From: Hydractinia symbiolongicarpus
Taxonomy: Eukaryota > Cnidaria > Hydrozoa > Anthoathecata > Hydractiniidae
DNA length: 64,000 nt
Assembly (NCBI RefSeq): GCF_029227915.1
Contig: NC_079884.1
Coordinates: 30,692,001-30,756,000 of the forward strand
Direction: 5' to 3'
The notes under the pieces are model-generated. The model did no database searches. It was given only the letters and a program-made list of their open reading frames with translations, and was not told where the DNA came from. Positions 38,499-51,200 of the stretch are shown in pieces. Position numbers and translations under genes: made by a program. Position 1 is the stretch's first letter. Every line of letters begins with the position of its first letter.

Positions 38499-39838
38499 AA
38501 GAAAGTACCCAGGAAGTAAACTCATTTCCCGAACGATTTTTAAAATTATTTTTTCACCACTAAAACGTATGAGACTTGTAGTTTTCAGAAATGTTTTCAT
38601 TTTTGATGATACGCTTAATGAATGTGGTTTAATCGCCGGCAAACGAAAACCCGCGATTTTCCGTAAATCCCGGGCTTGGCCCGTATAGTCGAATGTATAC
38701 AAAGAAAGTACCCTGTGAGTAAACTCATTTCCAAAACGATTTTTTAAATTATCTTTTCACCACTAAAACGCATGAGACTTGTAGTTTTTAAAAATGTTTT
38801 CATTTTTGATGAGACGCTGAATAAAAGAAGTTTAATCGACGGCAAACGAAAACCCGCCATTTCCCGTAAACCTCGGACTCGGCCCGTATAGTCAAAAGTA
38901 TACGAAGAAAGTACCCAGGGAGTAAACTCATTTCCCGAAAGATTTTTTGAACTATTATTTCACCACTAAAGCCCATGAGACTTGTAGTTTTTAAAAATGT
39001 TTTCATTTTTGATGAGACGCTGAATAAAGGAAGTTTAATCGCCGGCAAACGAAAACCCGCGATTTCCCGTAAATCCCGGACTCAGCCCGTATAGTCAAAA
39101 GTATACAAAGAAAGTACCCAGGGAGTTATCTCATTTCCCGAACGATTTTTTAAATTATTTTTTCACCACTAAAACGTATGAGACTTGTAGTTTTCAGAAA
39201 TGTTTTCATTTTAGATGAAACGTTTAATGAATGTGGTTTAATCGCCGGCAAACGAAAACCCGCTATTTTCCGTAAATCCCGGGCTTGGCCCGTATAGTCG
39301 AATGTATACAAAGAAAGTACCCTGTGAGTAAACTCATTTCCAAAACGATTTTTTAAATTATTTTTTCACCACCAAAACGCATGAGACTTGTAGTTTTTAA
39401 AAATGTTTTCATTTTTGATGAGACGCTGAATAAAAGAAGTTTAATCGACGGCAAACGAAAACCCGCCATTTCCCGTAAACCCCGGACTCGGCCCGTATAG
39501 TCAAAAGTATACAAAGAAAGTACCCAGGGAGTAAACTCATTTCCCGAAAGATTTTTTAAATTATTATTTCACCACTAAATCCCATGAGACTTGTAGTTTT
39601 TAAAAATGTTTTCATTTTTGATGAGACGCTGAATAAAGGAAGTTTAATCGCAGGTAAACGAAAACCCGCAATTTCCCGCAAATCCCGGACTCAGCCCGTA
39701 TAGTCAAACGTATACAAAGAAAGTATCCAGGGAGTAAACTCATTTCCCGAACGATTTTTTGAATTATTATTTCACCACTAAAGCCCATGAGACTTGTAGT
39801 TTTTAAAAATGTTTTCATTTTTGATGAGACGCTGAATA
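38499..39838. repeat. 7-monomer higher-order unit, copy 2 (nearly complete)
   Basis: Copy of 37078-38417. It diverges at about 39838, where GAATAAAAGAAGTTTAATCGACGG replaces GAATAAAGGAAGTTTAATCGCCGG. Confidence 0.82.
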
Positions 39839-40133
39839 AAAGAAGTTTAATCGACGGCAAACGAAAACCCGCCATTTCCCGTAAACCCCGGACTCGGCCC
39901 GTATAGTCAAAATAATACAAAGAAAGTACCCAGGGAGTAAACTCATTTCCCGAAAGATTTTTTAAATTATTATTTCACCACTAAATTCCATGAGACTTGT
40001 AGTTTTTAAAAATGTTTTCATTTTTGATGAGACGCTGAATAAAGGAAGTTTAATCGCAGGTAAACGAAAACCCGCCATTTCCCGCAAATCCCGGACTCAG
40101 CCCGTATAGTCAAACGTATACAAAGAAAGTATC
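39839..40133. repeat. Linking satellite monomers before the 13-mer block
   Basis: One and a half monomers. The AATCGCAGGTAAACG variant at about 39645 is repeated at about 40051, two monomers later, so a 406-bp dimer duplication has occurred here. Nothing but satellite is present. Confidence 0.68.
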
Positions 40134-42775
40134 CAGGGAGTAAACTCATTTCCCGAACGATTTTTTAAATTATTTTTTCACCACTAAAACGTATGAGACT
40201 TGTAGTTTTCAGAAATGTTTTCATTTTTGATGAGACGCTTAATGAGTGTGGTTTAATCGCCGGCAAACGAAAACCCGCGATTTTCCGTAAATCCCGGGCT
40301 TGGCCCGTATAGTCGAATGTATACAAAGAAAGTACCCTGTGAGTAAACTCATTTCCAAAACGATTTTTTAAATTATCTTTTCACCACTAAAACGCATGAG
40401 ACTTGTAGTTTTTAAAAATGTTTTCATTTTTGATGAGACGCTGAATAAAAGAAGTTTAATCGCCGGCAAACGAAAACCCGCCATTTCCCGTAAACCCCGG
40501 ACTCGGCCCGTATAGTGGAATGTATACAAAGAAAGTACCCAGGGAGTGGAATCATTTCCCGAGCGATTTTTCAAATTATTTTTTTCACCACTAAAACGCA
40601 TGAAACTTGTAGTTTTCAAAAATGTTTTCATTTTTGCTGAGACACTTAATGAAAGAGGTTTAATCGCCGGCAAACGAAAACCCGCGATTTCCCGTAAATC
40701 CAGGGCTTGGCCCGTATAGTCGAATGTATACAAAGAAAGTACCCTGTGAGTAAAGTCATTTCCAGAACGATTTTTTAAATTATTTTTCCACCACTAAAAC
40801 GCATAAGACTTGTAGTTTACAAAATTTTTTTCATTTTTGATAGGACGCTGAATAATAGAAGTTTAATCGCCGGCAAACGAAAACCCGCGATTTCCCGTAA
40901 ATCCCGGACTCAGCCCGTATAGTCAAAAGTATACAAAGAAAGTACCCAGGGAGTTATCTCATTTCCCGAACGATTTTTTAAATTATTTTTTCACCACTAA
41001 AACGTATGAGACTTGTAGTTTTCAGAAATGTTTTCATTTTTGATGAAACGTTTAATGAATGTGGTTTAATCGCCGGCAAACGAAAACCCGCGATTTTCCG
41101 TAAATCCCGGGCTTGGCCCGTATAGTCGAATGTATACAAAGAAAGTACCGTGTGAGTAAACTCATTTCCAAAACGATTTTTTAAATTATCTTTTCACCAC
41201 CAAAACGCATGAGACTTGTAGTTTTTAAAAATGTTTTCATTTTTGATGAGACGCTGAATAAAAGAAGTTTAATCGACGGCAAACGAAAACCCGCGATTTC
41301 CCGTAAATCCCGGGCTTGGCCCGTATAGTCAAAAAAATACAAAGAAAGTACCCTGTGAGTAAACTCATTTCCAAAACGATTTTTTAAATTATCTTTTCAC
41401 CACTAAAACGCATGAGACTTGTAGTTTTTAAAAATGTTTTCATTTTTGATGAGACGCTGAATAAAAGAAGTTTAATCGCCGGCAAACGAAAACCCGCCAT
41501 TTCCCGTAAACCCCGGACTCGGCCCGTATAGTCGAATGTATACAAAGAAAGTACCCAGGGAGTGAAATCATTTCCCGAACGATTTTTTAAATTATTTTTT
41601 TCACCACTAAAACGCATGAAACTTGTAGTTTTCAAAAATGTTTTCATTTTTGCTGAGACGCTTAATGAAAGAGGTTTAATCGCCGGCAAACGAAAACCCG
41701 CGATTTCCCGTAAATCCAGGGCTTGGCCCGTATAGTCGAATGTATACAAAGAAAGTACCCTGTGAGTAAAGTCATTTCCAGAACGATTTTTTAAATTATT
41801 TTTCCACCACTAAAACGCATAAGACTTGTAGTTTACAAAAAATTTTTCATTTTTGATAGGACGCTGAATAATAGAAGTTTAATCGCCGGCAAACGAAAAC
41901 CCGCGATTTCCCGTAAATCCCGGGCTTGGCCCGTATAGTCAAAAAAATACAAAGAAAGTACCCAGGGAGTAAACTCATTTCCCGAACGATTTTTTAAATT
42001 ATTTTTTCACCACTAAAAAGCATGAGACTTGTAATTTTCAAAAATGCTTTCATTTTTGATGAGACGCTGAATAAAAGAAGTTTAATCGCCGGCAAACGAA
42101 AACCCGCCATTTCCCGTAAACCCCGGACTCGGCCCGTATAGTCGAATGTATACAAAGAAAGTACCCAGGGAGTGAAATCATTTCCCGAACGATTTTTTAA
42201 ATTATTTTTTTCACCACTAAAACGCATGAGACTTGTAGTTTTCAAAAATGTTTTCATTTTTGCTGAGACGCTTAATGAAAGAAGTTTAATCGCCGGCAAA
42301 CGAAAACCCGTGATTTCCGAAAATCCCGGACTCGGCCCGTATAGTCAAAAGTATGCAAAGAAAGTACCTTGTGAGTAAACTCATTTCTAAAACGATTTTT
42401 TAAATTATCTTTTCACCACTAAAACGCATGAGACTTGTAATTTTCAAAAATGTTTTCATTTTTGATGAGACGCTGAATAAAAGAAGTTTAATCGCCGGCA
42501 AACAAAAACCCGCCATTTTCCGTAAACCCCGGACTCGGCCCGTATAGTTGAATGTATACAAGGAAAGTACCCAGGGAGTGAAATCATTTCCCGAACGATT
42601 TTTTAAATTATTTTTTTCACCACTAAAACGCATGAGACTTGTAGTTTTCAAAAATGTTTTCATTTTTGATGACACGCTTAATGAAAGTGGTTTAATCGCT
42701 GGCAAACGAAAACCCGCGATTTCCCGTAAATCCCGGGCTTGGCCCGTACAGTCGAATGTATACAAGGAAAGTACC
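40134..42775. repeat. 13-monomer higher-order unit, 2,642 bp, copy 1
   Basis: The clearest higher-order repeat in the window. Copies begin at about 40134, 42776 and 45418. The 2,642-bp period is 13 monomers plus 3 bases. Diagnostic variants within it are GGGAGTGGAATC (40545), TTTTTGCTGAGACAC (40630), TTTTGATAGGACGCTGAATAATAG (40833) and GTCAAAAAAATAC (41329). Its monomers look distinct from those left of 40.1 kb. Confidence 0.9.
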
Positions 42776-45417
42776 CAGGGAGTAAACTCATTTCCCGAAC
42801 GATTTTTTAAATTATTTTTTCACCACTAAAACGTATGAGACTTGTAGTTTTCAGAAATGTTTTCATTTTTGATGAGACGCTTAATGAGTGTGGTTTAATC
42901 GCCGGCAAACGAAAACCCGCGATTTTCCGTAAATCCCGGGCTTGGCCCGTATAGTCGAATGTATACAAAGAAAGTACCCTGTGAGTAAACTCATTTCCAA
43001 AACGATTTTTTAAATTATCTTTTCACCACTAAAACGCATGAGACTTGTAGTTTTTAAAAATGTTTTCATTTTTGATGAGACGCTGAATAAAAGAAGTTTA
43101 ATCGCCGGCAAACGAAAACCCGCCATTTCCCGTAAACCCCGGACTCGGCCCGTATAGTCGAATGTATACAAAGAAAGTACCCAGGGAGTGGAATCATTTC
43201 CCGAGCGATTTTTTAAATTATTTTTTTCACCACTAAAACGCATGAAACTTGTAGTTTTCAAAAATGTTTTCATTTTTGCTGAGACACTTAATGAAAGAGG
43301 TTTAATCGCCGGCAAACGAAAACCCGCGATTTCCCGTAAATCCAGGGCTTGGCCCGTATAGTCGAATGTATACAAAGAAAGTACCCTGTGAGTAAAGTCA
43401 TTTCCAGAACGATTTTTTAAATTATTTTTCCACCACTAAAACGCATAAGACTTGTAGTTTACAAAATTTTTTTCATTTTTGATAGGACGCTGAATAATAG
43501 AAGTTTAATCGCCGGCAAACGAAAACCCGCGATTTCCCGTAAATCCCGGACTCAGCCCGTATAGTCAAAAGTATACAAAGAAAGTACCCAGGGAGTTATC
43601 TCATTTCCCGAACGATTTTTTAAATTATTTTTTCACCACTAAAACGTATGAGACTTGTAGTTTTCAGAAATGTTTTCATTTTTGATGAAACGTTTAATGA
43701 ATGTGGTTTAATCGCCGGCAAACGAAAACCCGCGATTTTCCGTAAATCCCGGGCTTGGCCCGTATAGTCGAATGTATACAAAGAAAGTACCCTGTGAGTA
43801 AACTCATTTCCAAAACGATTTTTTAAATTATCTTTTCACCACCAAAACGCATGAGACTTGTAGTTTTTAAAAATGTTTTCATTTTTCATGAGACGCTGAA
43901 TAAAAGAAGTTTAATCGACGGCAAACGAAAACCCGCGATTTCCCGTAAATCCCGGGCTTGGCCCGTATAGTCAAAAAAATACAAAGAAAGTACCCTGTGA
44001 GTAAACTCATTTCCAAAACGATTTTTTAAATTATCTTTTCACCACTAAAACGCATGAGACTTGTAGTTTTTAAAAATGTTTTCATTTTTGATGAGACGCT
44101 GAATAAAAGAAGTTTAATCGCCGGCAAACGAAAACCCGCCATTTCCCGTAAACCCCGGACTCGGCCCGTATAGTCGAATGTATACAAAGAAAGTACCCAG
44201 GGAGTGAAATCATTTCCCGAACGATTTTTTAAATTATTTTTTTCACCACTAAAACGCATGAAACTTGTAGTTTTCAAAAATGTTTTCATTTTTGCTTAGA
44301 CGCTTAATGAAAGAGGTTTAATCGCCGGCAAACGAAAACCCGCGATTTCCCGTAAATCCAGGGCTTGGCCCGTATAGTCGAATGTATACAAAGAAAGTAC
44401 CCTGTGAGTAAAGTCATTTCCAGAACGATTTTTTAAATTATTTTTCCACCACTAAAACGCATAAGACTTGTAGTTTACAAAAAATTTTTCATTTTTGATA
44501 GGACGCTGAATAATAGAAGTTTAATCGCCGGCAAACGAAAACCCGCGATTTCCCGTAAATCCCGGGCTTGGCCCGTATAGTCAAAAAAATACAAAGAAAG
44601 TACCCAGGGAGTAAACTCATTTCCCGAACGATTTTTTAAATTATTTTTTCACCACTAAAAAGCATGAGACTTGTAATTTTCAAAAATGCTTTCATTTTTG
44701 ATGAGACGCTGAATAAAAGAAGTTTAATCGCCGGCAAACGAAAACCCGCCATTTCCCGTAAACCCCGGACTCGGCCCGTATAGTCGAATGTATACAAAGA
44801 AAGTACCCAGGGAGTGAAATCATTTCCCGAACGATTTTTTAAATTATTTTTTTCACCACTAAAACGCATGAGACTTGTAGTTTTCAAAAATGTTTTCATT
44901 TTTGCTGAGACGCTTAATGAAAGAAGTTTAATCGCCGGCAAACGAAAACCCGTGATTTCCGAAAATCCCGGACTCGGCCCGTATAGTCAAAAGTATGCAA
45001 AGAAAGTACCCTGTGAGTAAACTCATTTCTAAAACGATTTTTTAAATTATCTTTTCACCACTAAAACGCATGAGACTTGTAATTTTCAAAAATGTTTTCA
45101 TTTTTGATGAGACGCTGAATAAAAGAAGTTTAATCGCCGGCAAACAAAAACCCGCCATTTTCCGTAAACCCCGGACTCGGCCCGTATAGTTGAATGTATA
45201 CAAGGAAAGTACCCAGGGAGTGAAATCATTTCCCGAACGATTTTTTAAATTATTTTTTTCACCACTAAAACGCATGAGACTTGTAGTTTTCAAAAATGTT
45301 TTCATTTTTGATGACACGCTTAATGAAAGTGGTTTAATCGCTGGCAAACGAAAACCCGCGATTTCCCGTAAATCCCGGGCTTGGCCCGTACAGTCGAATG
45401 TATACAAGGAAAGTACC
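42776..45417. repeat. 13-monomer higher-order unit, 2,642 bp, copy 2
   Basis: Near-identical tandem copy of 40134-42775. Differences are few, for example TTTTTCATGAGACG at about 43883 where copy 1 has GATGAGACG, and TTTTGCTTAGACGC at about 44291 for GCTGAGACGC. Confidence 0.9.
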
Positions 45418-48262
45418 CAGGGAGTAAACTCATTTCCCGAACGATTTTTTAAATTATTTTTTCACCACTAAAACGTATGAGACTTGTAGTTTTCAGAAAT
45501 GTTTTCATTTTTGATGAGACGCTTAATGAGTGTGGTTTAATCGCCGGCAAACGAAAACCCGCGATTTTCCGTAAATCCCGGGCTTGGCCCGTATAGTCGA
45601 ATGTATACAAAGAAAGTACCCTGTGAGTAAACTCATTTCCAAAACGATTTTTTAAATTATCTTTTCACCACTAAAAAGCATGAGACTTGTAGTTTTTAAA
45701 AATGTTTTCATTTTTGATGAGACGCTGAATAAAAGAAGTTTAATCGCCGGCAAACGAAAACCCGCCATTTCCCGTAAACCCCGGACTCGGCCCGTATAGT
45801 CGAATGTATACAAAGAAAGTACCCAGGGAGTGGAATCATTTCCCGAGCGATTTTTTAAATTATTTTTTTCACCACTAAAACGCATGAAACTTGTAGTTTT
45901 CAAAAATGTTTTCATTTTTGCTGAGACACTTAATGAAAGAGGTTTAATCGCCGGCAAACGAAAACCCGCGATTTCCCGTAAATCCAGGGCTTGGCCCGTA
46001 TAGTCGAATGTATACAAAGAAAGTACCCTGTGAGTAAAGTCATTTCCAGAACGATTTTTTAAATTATTTTTCCACCACTAAAACGCATAAGACTTGTAGT
46101 TTACAAAATTTTTTTCATTTTTGATAGGACGCTGAATAATAGAAGTTTAATCGCCGGCAAACGAAAACCCGCGATTTCCCGTAAATCCCGGACTCAGCCC
46201 GTATAGTCAAAAGTATACAAAGAAAGTACCCAGGGAGTTATCTCATTTCCCGAACGATTTTTTAAATTATTTTTTCACCACTAAAACGTATGAGACTTGT
46301 AGTTTTCAGAAATGTTTTCATTTTTGATGAAACGTTTAATGAATGTGGTTTAATCGCCGGCAAACGAAAACCCGCGATTTTCCGTAAATCCCGGGCTTGG
46401 CCCGTATAGTCGAATGTATACAAAGAAAGTACCCTGTGAGTAAACTCATTTCCAAAACGATTTTTTAAATTATCTTTTCACCACCAAAACGCATGAGACT
46501 TGTAGTTTTTAAAAATGTTTTCATTTTTCATGAGACGCTGAATAAAAGAAGTTTAATCGACGGCAAACGAAAACCCGCGATTTCCCGTAAATCCCGGGCT
46601 TGGCCCGTATAGTCAAAAAAATACAAAGAAAGTACCCTGTGAGTAAACTCATTTCCAAAACGATTTTTTAAATTATCTTTTCACCACTAAAACGCATGAG
46701 ACTTGTAGTTTTTAAAAATGTTTTCATTTTTGATGAGACGCTGAATAAAAGAAGTTTAATCGCCGGCAAACGAAAACCCGCCATTTCCCGTAAACCCCGG
46801 ACTCGGCCCGTATAGTCGAATGTATACAAAGAAAGTACCCAGGGAGTGAAATCATTTCCCGAACGATTTTTTAAATTATTTTTTTCACCACTAAAACGCA
46901 TGAAACTTGTAGTTTTCAAAAATGTTTTCATTTTTGCTGAGACGCTTAATGAAAGAGGTTTAATCGCCGGCAAACGAAAACCCGCGATTTCCCGTAAATC
47001 CAGGGCTTGGCCCGTATAGTCGAATGTATACAAAGAAAGTACCCTGTGAGTAAAGTCATTTCCAGAACGATTTTTTAAATTATTTTTCCACCACTAAAAC
47101 GCATAAGACTTGTAGTTTACAAAAAATTTTTCATTTTTGATAGGACGCTGAATAATAGAAGTTTAATCGCCGGCAAACGAAAACCCGCGATTTCCCGTAA
47201 ATCCCGGGCTTGGCCCGTATAGTCAAAAAAATACAAAGAAAGTACCCAGGGAGTAAACTCATTTCCCGAACGATTTTTTAAATTATTTTTTCACCACTAA
47301 AAAGCATGAGACTTTTGGTTTTCAAAAGTGTTTTCATTTTTGTTGAGACGCTGAATAAAAGAAGTTTAATCGCCGGCAAACGAAAACCCGCGATTTCCCG
47401 TAAATCCCGGGCTTGGCCCGTATAGTCGAATGTATACAAAGAAAGTACCCTGTGAGTAAACTCATTTCTAAAACGATTTTTTAAATTATCTTTTCACCAC
47501 TAAAACGCATGAGACTTGTAATTTTCAAAAATGCTTTTATTTTTGATGAGACGCTGAATAAAAGAAGTTTAATCGCCGGCAAACGAAAACCCGCCATTTC
47601 CCGTAAACCCCGGACTCGGCCCGTATAGTCGAATGTATACAAAGAAAGTACCCAGGGAGTGAAATCATTTCCCGAACGATTTTTTAAATTATTTTTTTCA
47701 CCACTAAAACGCATGAGACTTGTAGTTTTCAAAAATGTTTTCATTTTTGCTGAGACGCTTAATGAAAGAAGTTTAATCGCCGGCAAACGAAAACCCGTGA
47801 TTTCCGAAAATCCCGGACTCGGCCCGTATAGTCAAAAGTATGCAAAGAAAGTACCCTGTGAGTAAACTCATTTCTAAAACGATTTTTTAAATTATCTTTT
47901 CACCACTAAAACGCATGAGACTTGTAATTTTCAAAAATGTTTTCATTTTTGATGAGACGCTGAATAAAAGAAGTTTAATCGCCGGCAAACAAAAACCCGC
48001 CATTTCCCGTAAACCCCGGACTCGGCCCGTATAGTCGAATGTATACAAGGAAAGTACCCAGGGAGTGAAATCATTTCCCGAACGATTTTTTAAATTATTT
48101 TTTTCACCACTAAAACGCATGAGACTTGTAGTTTTCAAAAATGTTTTCATTTTTGATGACACGCTTAATGAAAGTGGTTTAATCGCTGGCAAACGAAAAC
48201 CCGCGATTTCCCGTAAATCCCGGGCTTGGCCCGTACAGTCGAATGTATACAAGGAAAGTACC
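45418..48262. repeat. 14-monomer variant of the 13-mer unit, 2,845 bp, copy 3
   Basis: Follows copy 2 and shares TTTTTCATGAGACG (46525) with it, so copies 2 and 3 are closer to each other than to copy 1. It is longer by exactly 203 bp because of one extra monomer (47315-47517). The match ends at about 48270, where GGGAGTGAAATC replaces GGGAGTAAACTC. Confidence 0.9.
47315..47517. repeat. Extra monomer within copy 3 of the 13-mer
   Basis: In copy 2 (about 44655-44680) a single monomer carries both AAAAAGCATGAGACTT and GTAATTTTC. In copy 3 these marks are split: AAAAAGCATGAGACTT is followed by TTGGTTTTCAAAAGTG, and one monomer later AAAACGCATGAGACTTG is followed by TAATTTTC. The insert is one exact monomer length. 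Its GGTTTTCAAAAGTG...TTTTTGTTGAGACG type is otherwise found only to the right of about 49.9 kb. Confidence 0.85.
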
Positions 48263-51200
48263 CAGGGAGTGAAATCATTTCCCGAACGATTTTTTAAATT
48301 ATTTTTTTCACCACTAAAACGCATGAGACTTGTAGTTTTCAAAAATGTTTTCATTTTTGATGACACGCTTAATGAAAGTGGTTTAATCGCCGGCAAACGA
48401 AAACCCGTGATTTCCCGTAAATCCCGGACTCGGCCCGTATAGTCAAAAGTATGCAAAGAAAGTACCCATGGAGTAAACTTATTTCCCAAACGATTTTTTA
48501 AATTATTATTTCACCACTAAAGCCCATGAGACTTGTAGTTTTGAAAAATGTTTTCATTTTTGATGACACGCTTAATGAAAGTGGTTTAATCGCTGGCAAA
48601 CGAAAACCCGCGATTTCCCGTAAATCCCGGGCTTGGCCCGTACAGTCGAATGTATACAAAGAAAGTACCCTGTGAGTAAACTCATTTCTAAAACGATTTT
48701 TTAAATTATCTTTTCACCACTAAAACGCATGAGACTTGTAATTTTCAAAAATGTTTTCATTTTTGATGAGACGCTGAATAAAAGAAGTTTAATAGCCGGC
48801 AAACGAAAACCCGCCATTTCCCGTAAACCCCGGACTCGGCCCGTATAGTCGAATGTATACAAAGAAAGTACCCAGGGAGTGAAATCATTTCCCGAACGAT
48901 TTTTTAAATTATTTTTTTCACCACTAAAACGCATGAGACTTGTAGTTTTCAAAAATGTTTTAAATTTTGCTGAGACGCTTAATGAAAGAAGTTTAATTGC
49001 CGGCAAACGAAAACCCGTGATTTCCCGTAAATCCCGGACTCGGCCCGTATAGTCAAAAGTATGCAAAGAAAGTACCCAGGGAGTAAACTCATTTCCCAAA
49101 CGATTTTTTAAATTATTATTTCACCACTAAAGCCCATGAGACTTGTAGTTTTGAAAAATGTTTTCATTTTTGATGACACGCTTAATGAAAGTGGTTTAAT
49201 CGCTGGCAAACGAAAACCCGCGATTTCCCGTAAATCCTGGGCTTGGCCCGTACAGTCGAATGTATACAAAGAACGTACCCTGTGAGTAAACTCATTTCTA
49301 AAACGATTTTTTAAATTATCTTTTCACCACTAAAACCCATGAGACTTGTAATTTTCAAAAATGTTTTCATTTTTGATGAGACGCTGAATAAAAGAAGTTT
49401 AATCGCCGGCAAACGAAAACCCGCCATTTCCCGTAAACCCCGGACTCGGCCCGTATAGTCGAATGTATACAAAGAATGTACCCAGGGAGTGAAATCATTT
49501 CCCGAACGATTTTTCAAATTATTTTTTTCACCACTAAAACGCATGAGACTTGTAGTTTTCAAAAATGTTTTCATTTTTGCTGAGACGCTTAATGAAAGAG
49601 GTTTAATCGCCGGCAAACGAAAACCCGCGATTTCCCGTAAATCCCGGGCTTGGCCCGTATAGTCGAATGTATACAAAGAAAGTACTCTGTGAGTAAAGTC
49701 ATTTCCAGAACGATTTTTTAAATTATTTTTCCACCACTAAAACGCATAAGACTTGTAGTTTACAAAAATTTTTTTATTTTTGATGAGACGCTGAATAAAA
49801 GAATTTTAATCGCCGGCAAACGAAAACCCGCGATTTCCCGTAAATCCCGGGCTTGGCCCGTATAGTCAAAAAAATACAAAGAAAGTACCCAGGGAGTAAA
49901 CTCATTTCCCGAACGATTTTTTAAATTATTTTGTCACCACTAAAACGCATGAGACTTGTGGTTTTCAAAAGTGTTTTCATTTTTGTTGAGACGCTGAATA
50001 AAAGAAGTTTAATCGCCGGCAAACGAAAACCCGCGATTTCCCGTAAATCCGGGGCTTGGCCCGTATAGTCGAATGTATACAAAGAAAGTACCCTGTGAGT
50101 AAACTCATTTCTAAAACGATTTTTTAAATTATCTTTTCACCACTAAAACGCACGAGACTTGTAATTTTCAAAAATGTTTTCATTTTTGATGAGACGCTGA
50201 ATAAAAGAAGTTTAATCGCCGGCAAACGAAAACCCGCCATTTCCCGTAAACCCCGGACTCGGCCCGTATAGTCGAAGGTATACAAAGAAAGTACCCAGGG
50301 AGTGAAATCATTTCCCGAACGATTTTTTAAATTATTTTTTTCACCACAAAATCGCATGAGACTTGTAGTTTTCAAAAATGTTTTCATTTTTGCTGAGACG
50401 CTTAATGAAAGAAGTTTAATCGCCGGCAAACGAAAACCCGTGATTTCCCGTAAATCCCGGACTCGGCCCGTATAGTCAAAAGTATGCAAAGAAAGTACCC
50501 ATTGAGTAAACTCATTTCCCAAACGATTTTTTAAATTATTATTTCACCACTAAAGCCCATGAGACTTGTAGTTTTTAAAAATGTTTTCATTTTTGATGAC
50601 ACGCTTAGTGAAAGTGGTTTAATCGCTGGCAAACGAAAACCCGCGATTTCCCGTAAATCCCGGGCTTGGCCCGTATAGTCGAATGTATACAAAGAAAGTA
50701 CCCTGTGAGTAAACTCATTTCCCGAACGATTTTTTAAATTATTTTGTCACCACTAAAACGCATGAGACTTGTGGTTTTTAAAAGTGTTTTCATTTTTGTT
50801 GAGACGCTAAATAAAAGAAGTTTAATCGCCGGCAAACGAAAACCCGCGATTTCCCATAAATCCCGGGCTTGGCCCGTATAGTCGAATGTATACAAAGAAA
50901 GTACCCTGTGAGTAAACTCATTTCTAAAACGATTTTTTAAATTATCTTTTCACCACTAAAACACATGAGACTTGTAATTTTCAAAAATGTTTTCATTTTT
51001 GATGAGACGCTGAATAAAAGAAGTTTAATCGCCGGCAAACGAAAACCCGCCATTTCCCGTAAATCCGGGGCTTGGCCCGTATAGTCGAATGTTTACAAAG
51101 AAAGTACCCTGTGAGTAAACTCATTTCCAAAACGATTTTTTAAATTATCTTTTCACCACTAAAACGCATGAGACTTGTAGTTTTTAAAAATGTTTTCATT

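Noticed and set aside
47887-48489. 200-residue minus-strand open reading frame, the longest in the window
   Set aside because: It spans three satellite monomers. Because 203 is not a multiple of 3 the same DNA is read in all three frames in turn, and it is open only because three adjacent monomers lack stops. There is no recognisable domain, and similar frames are open on the other strand.
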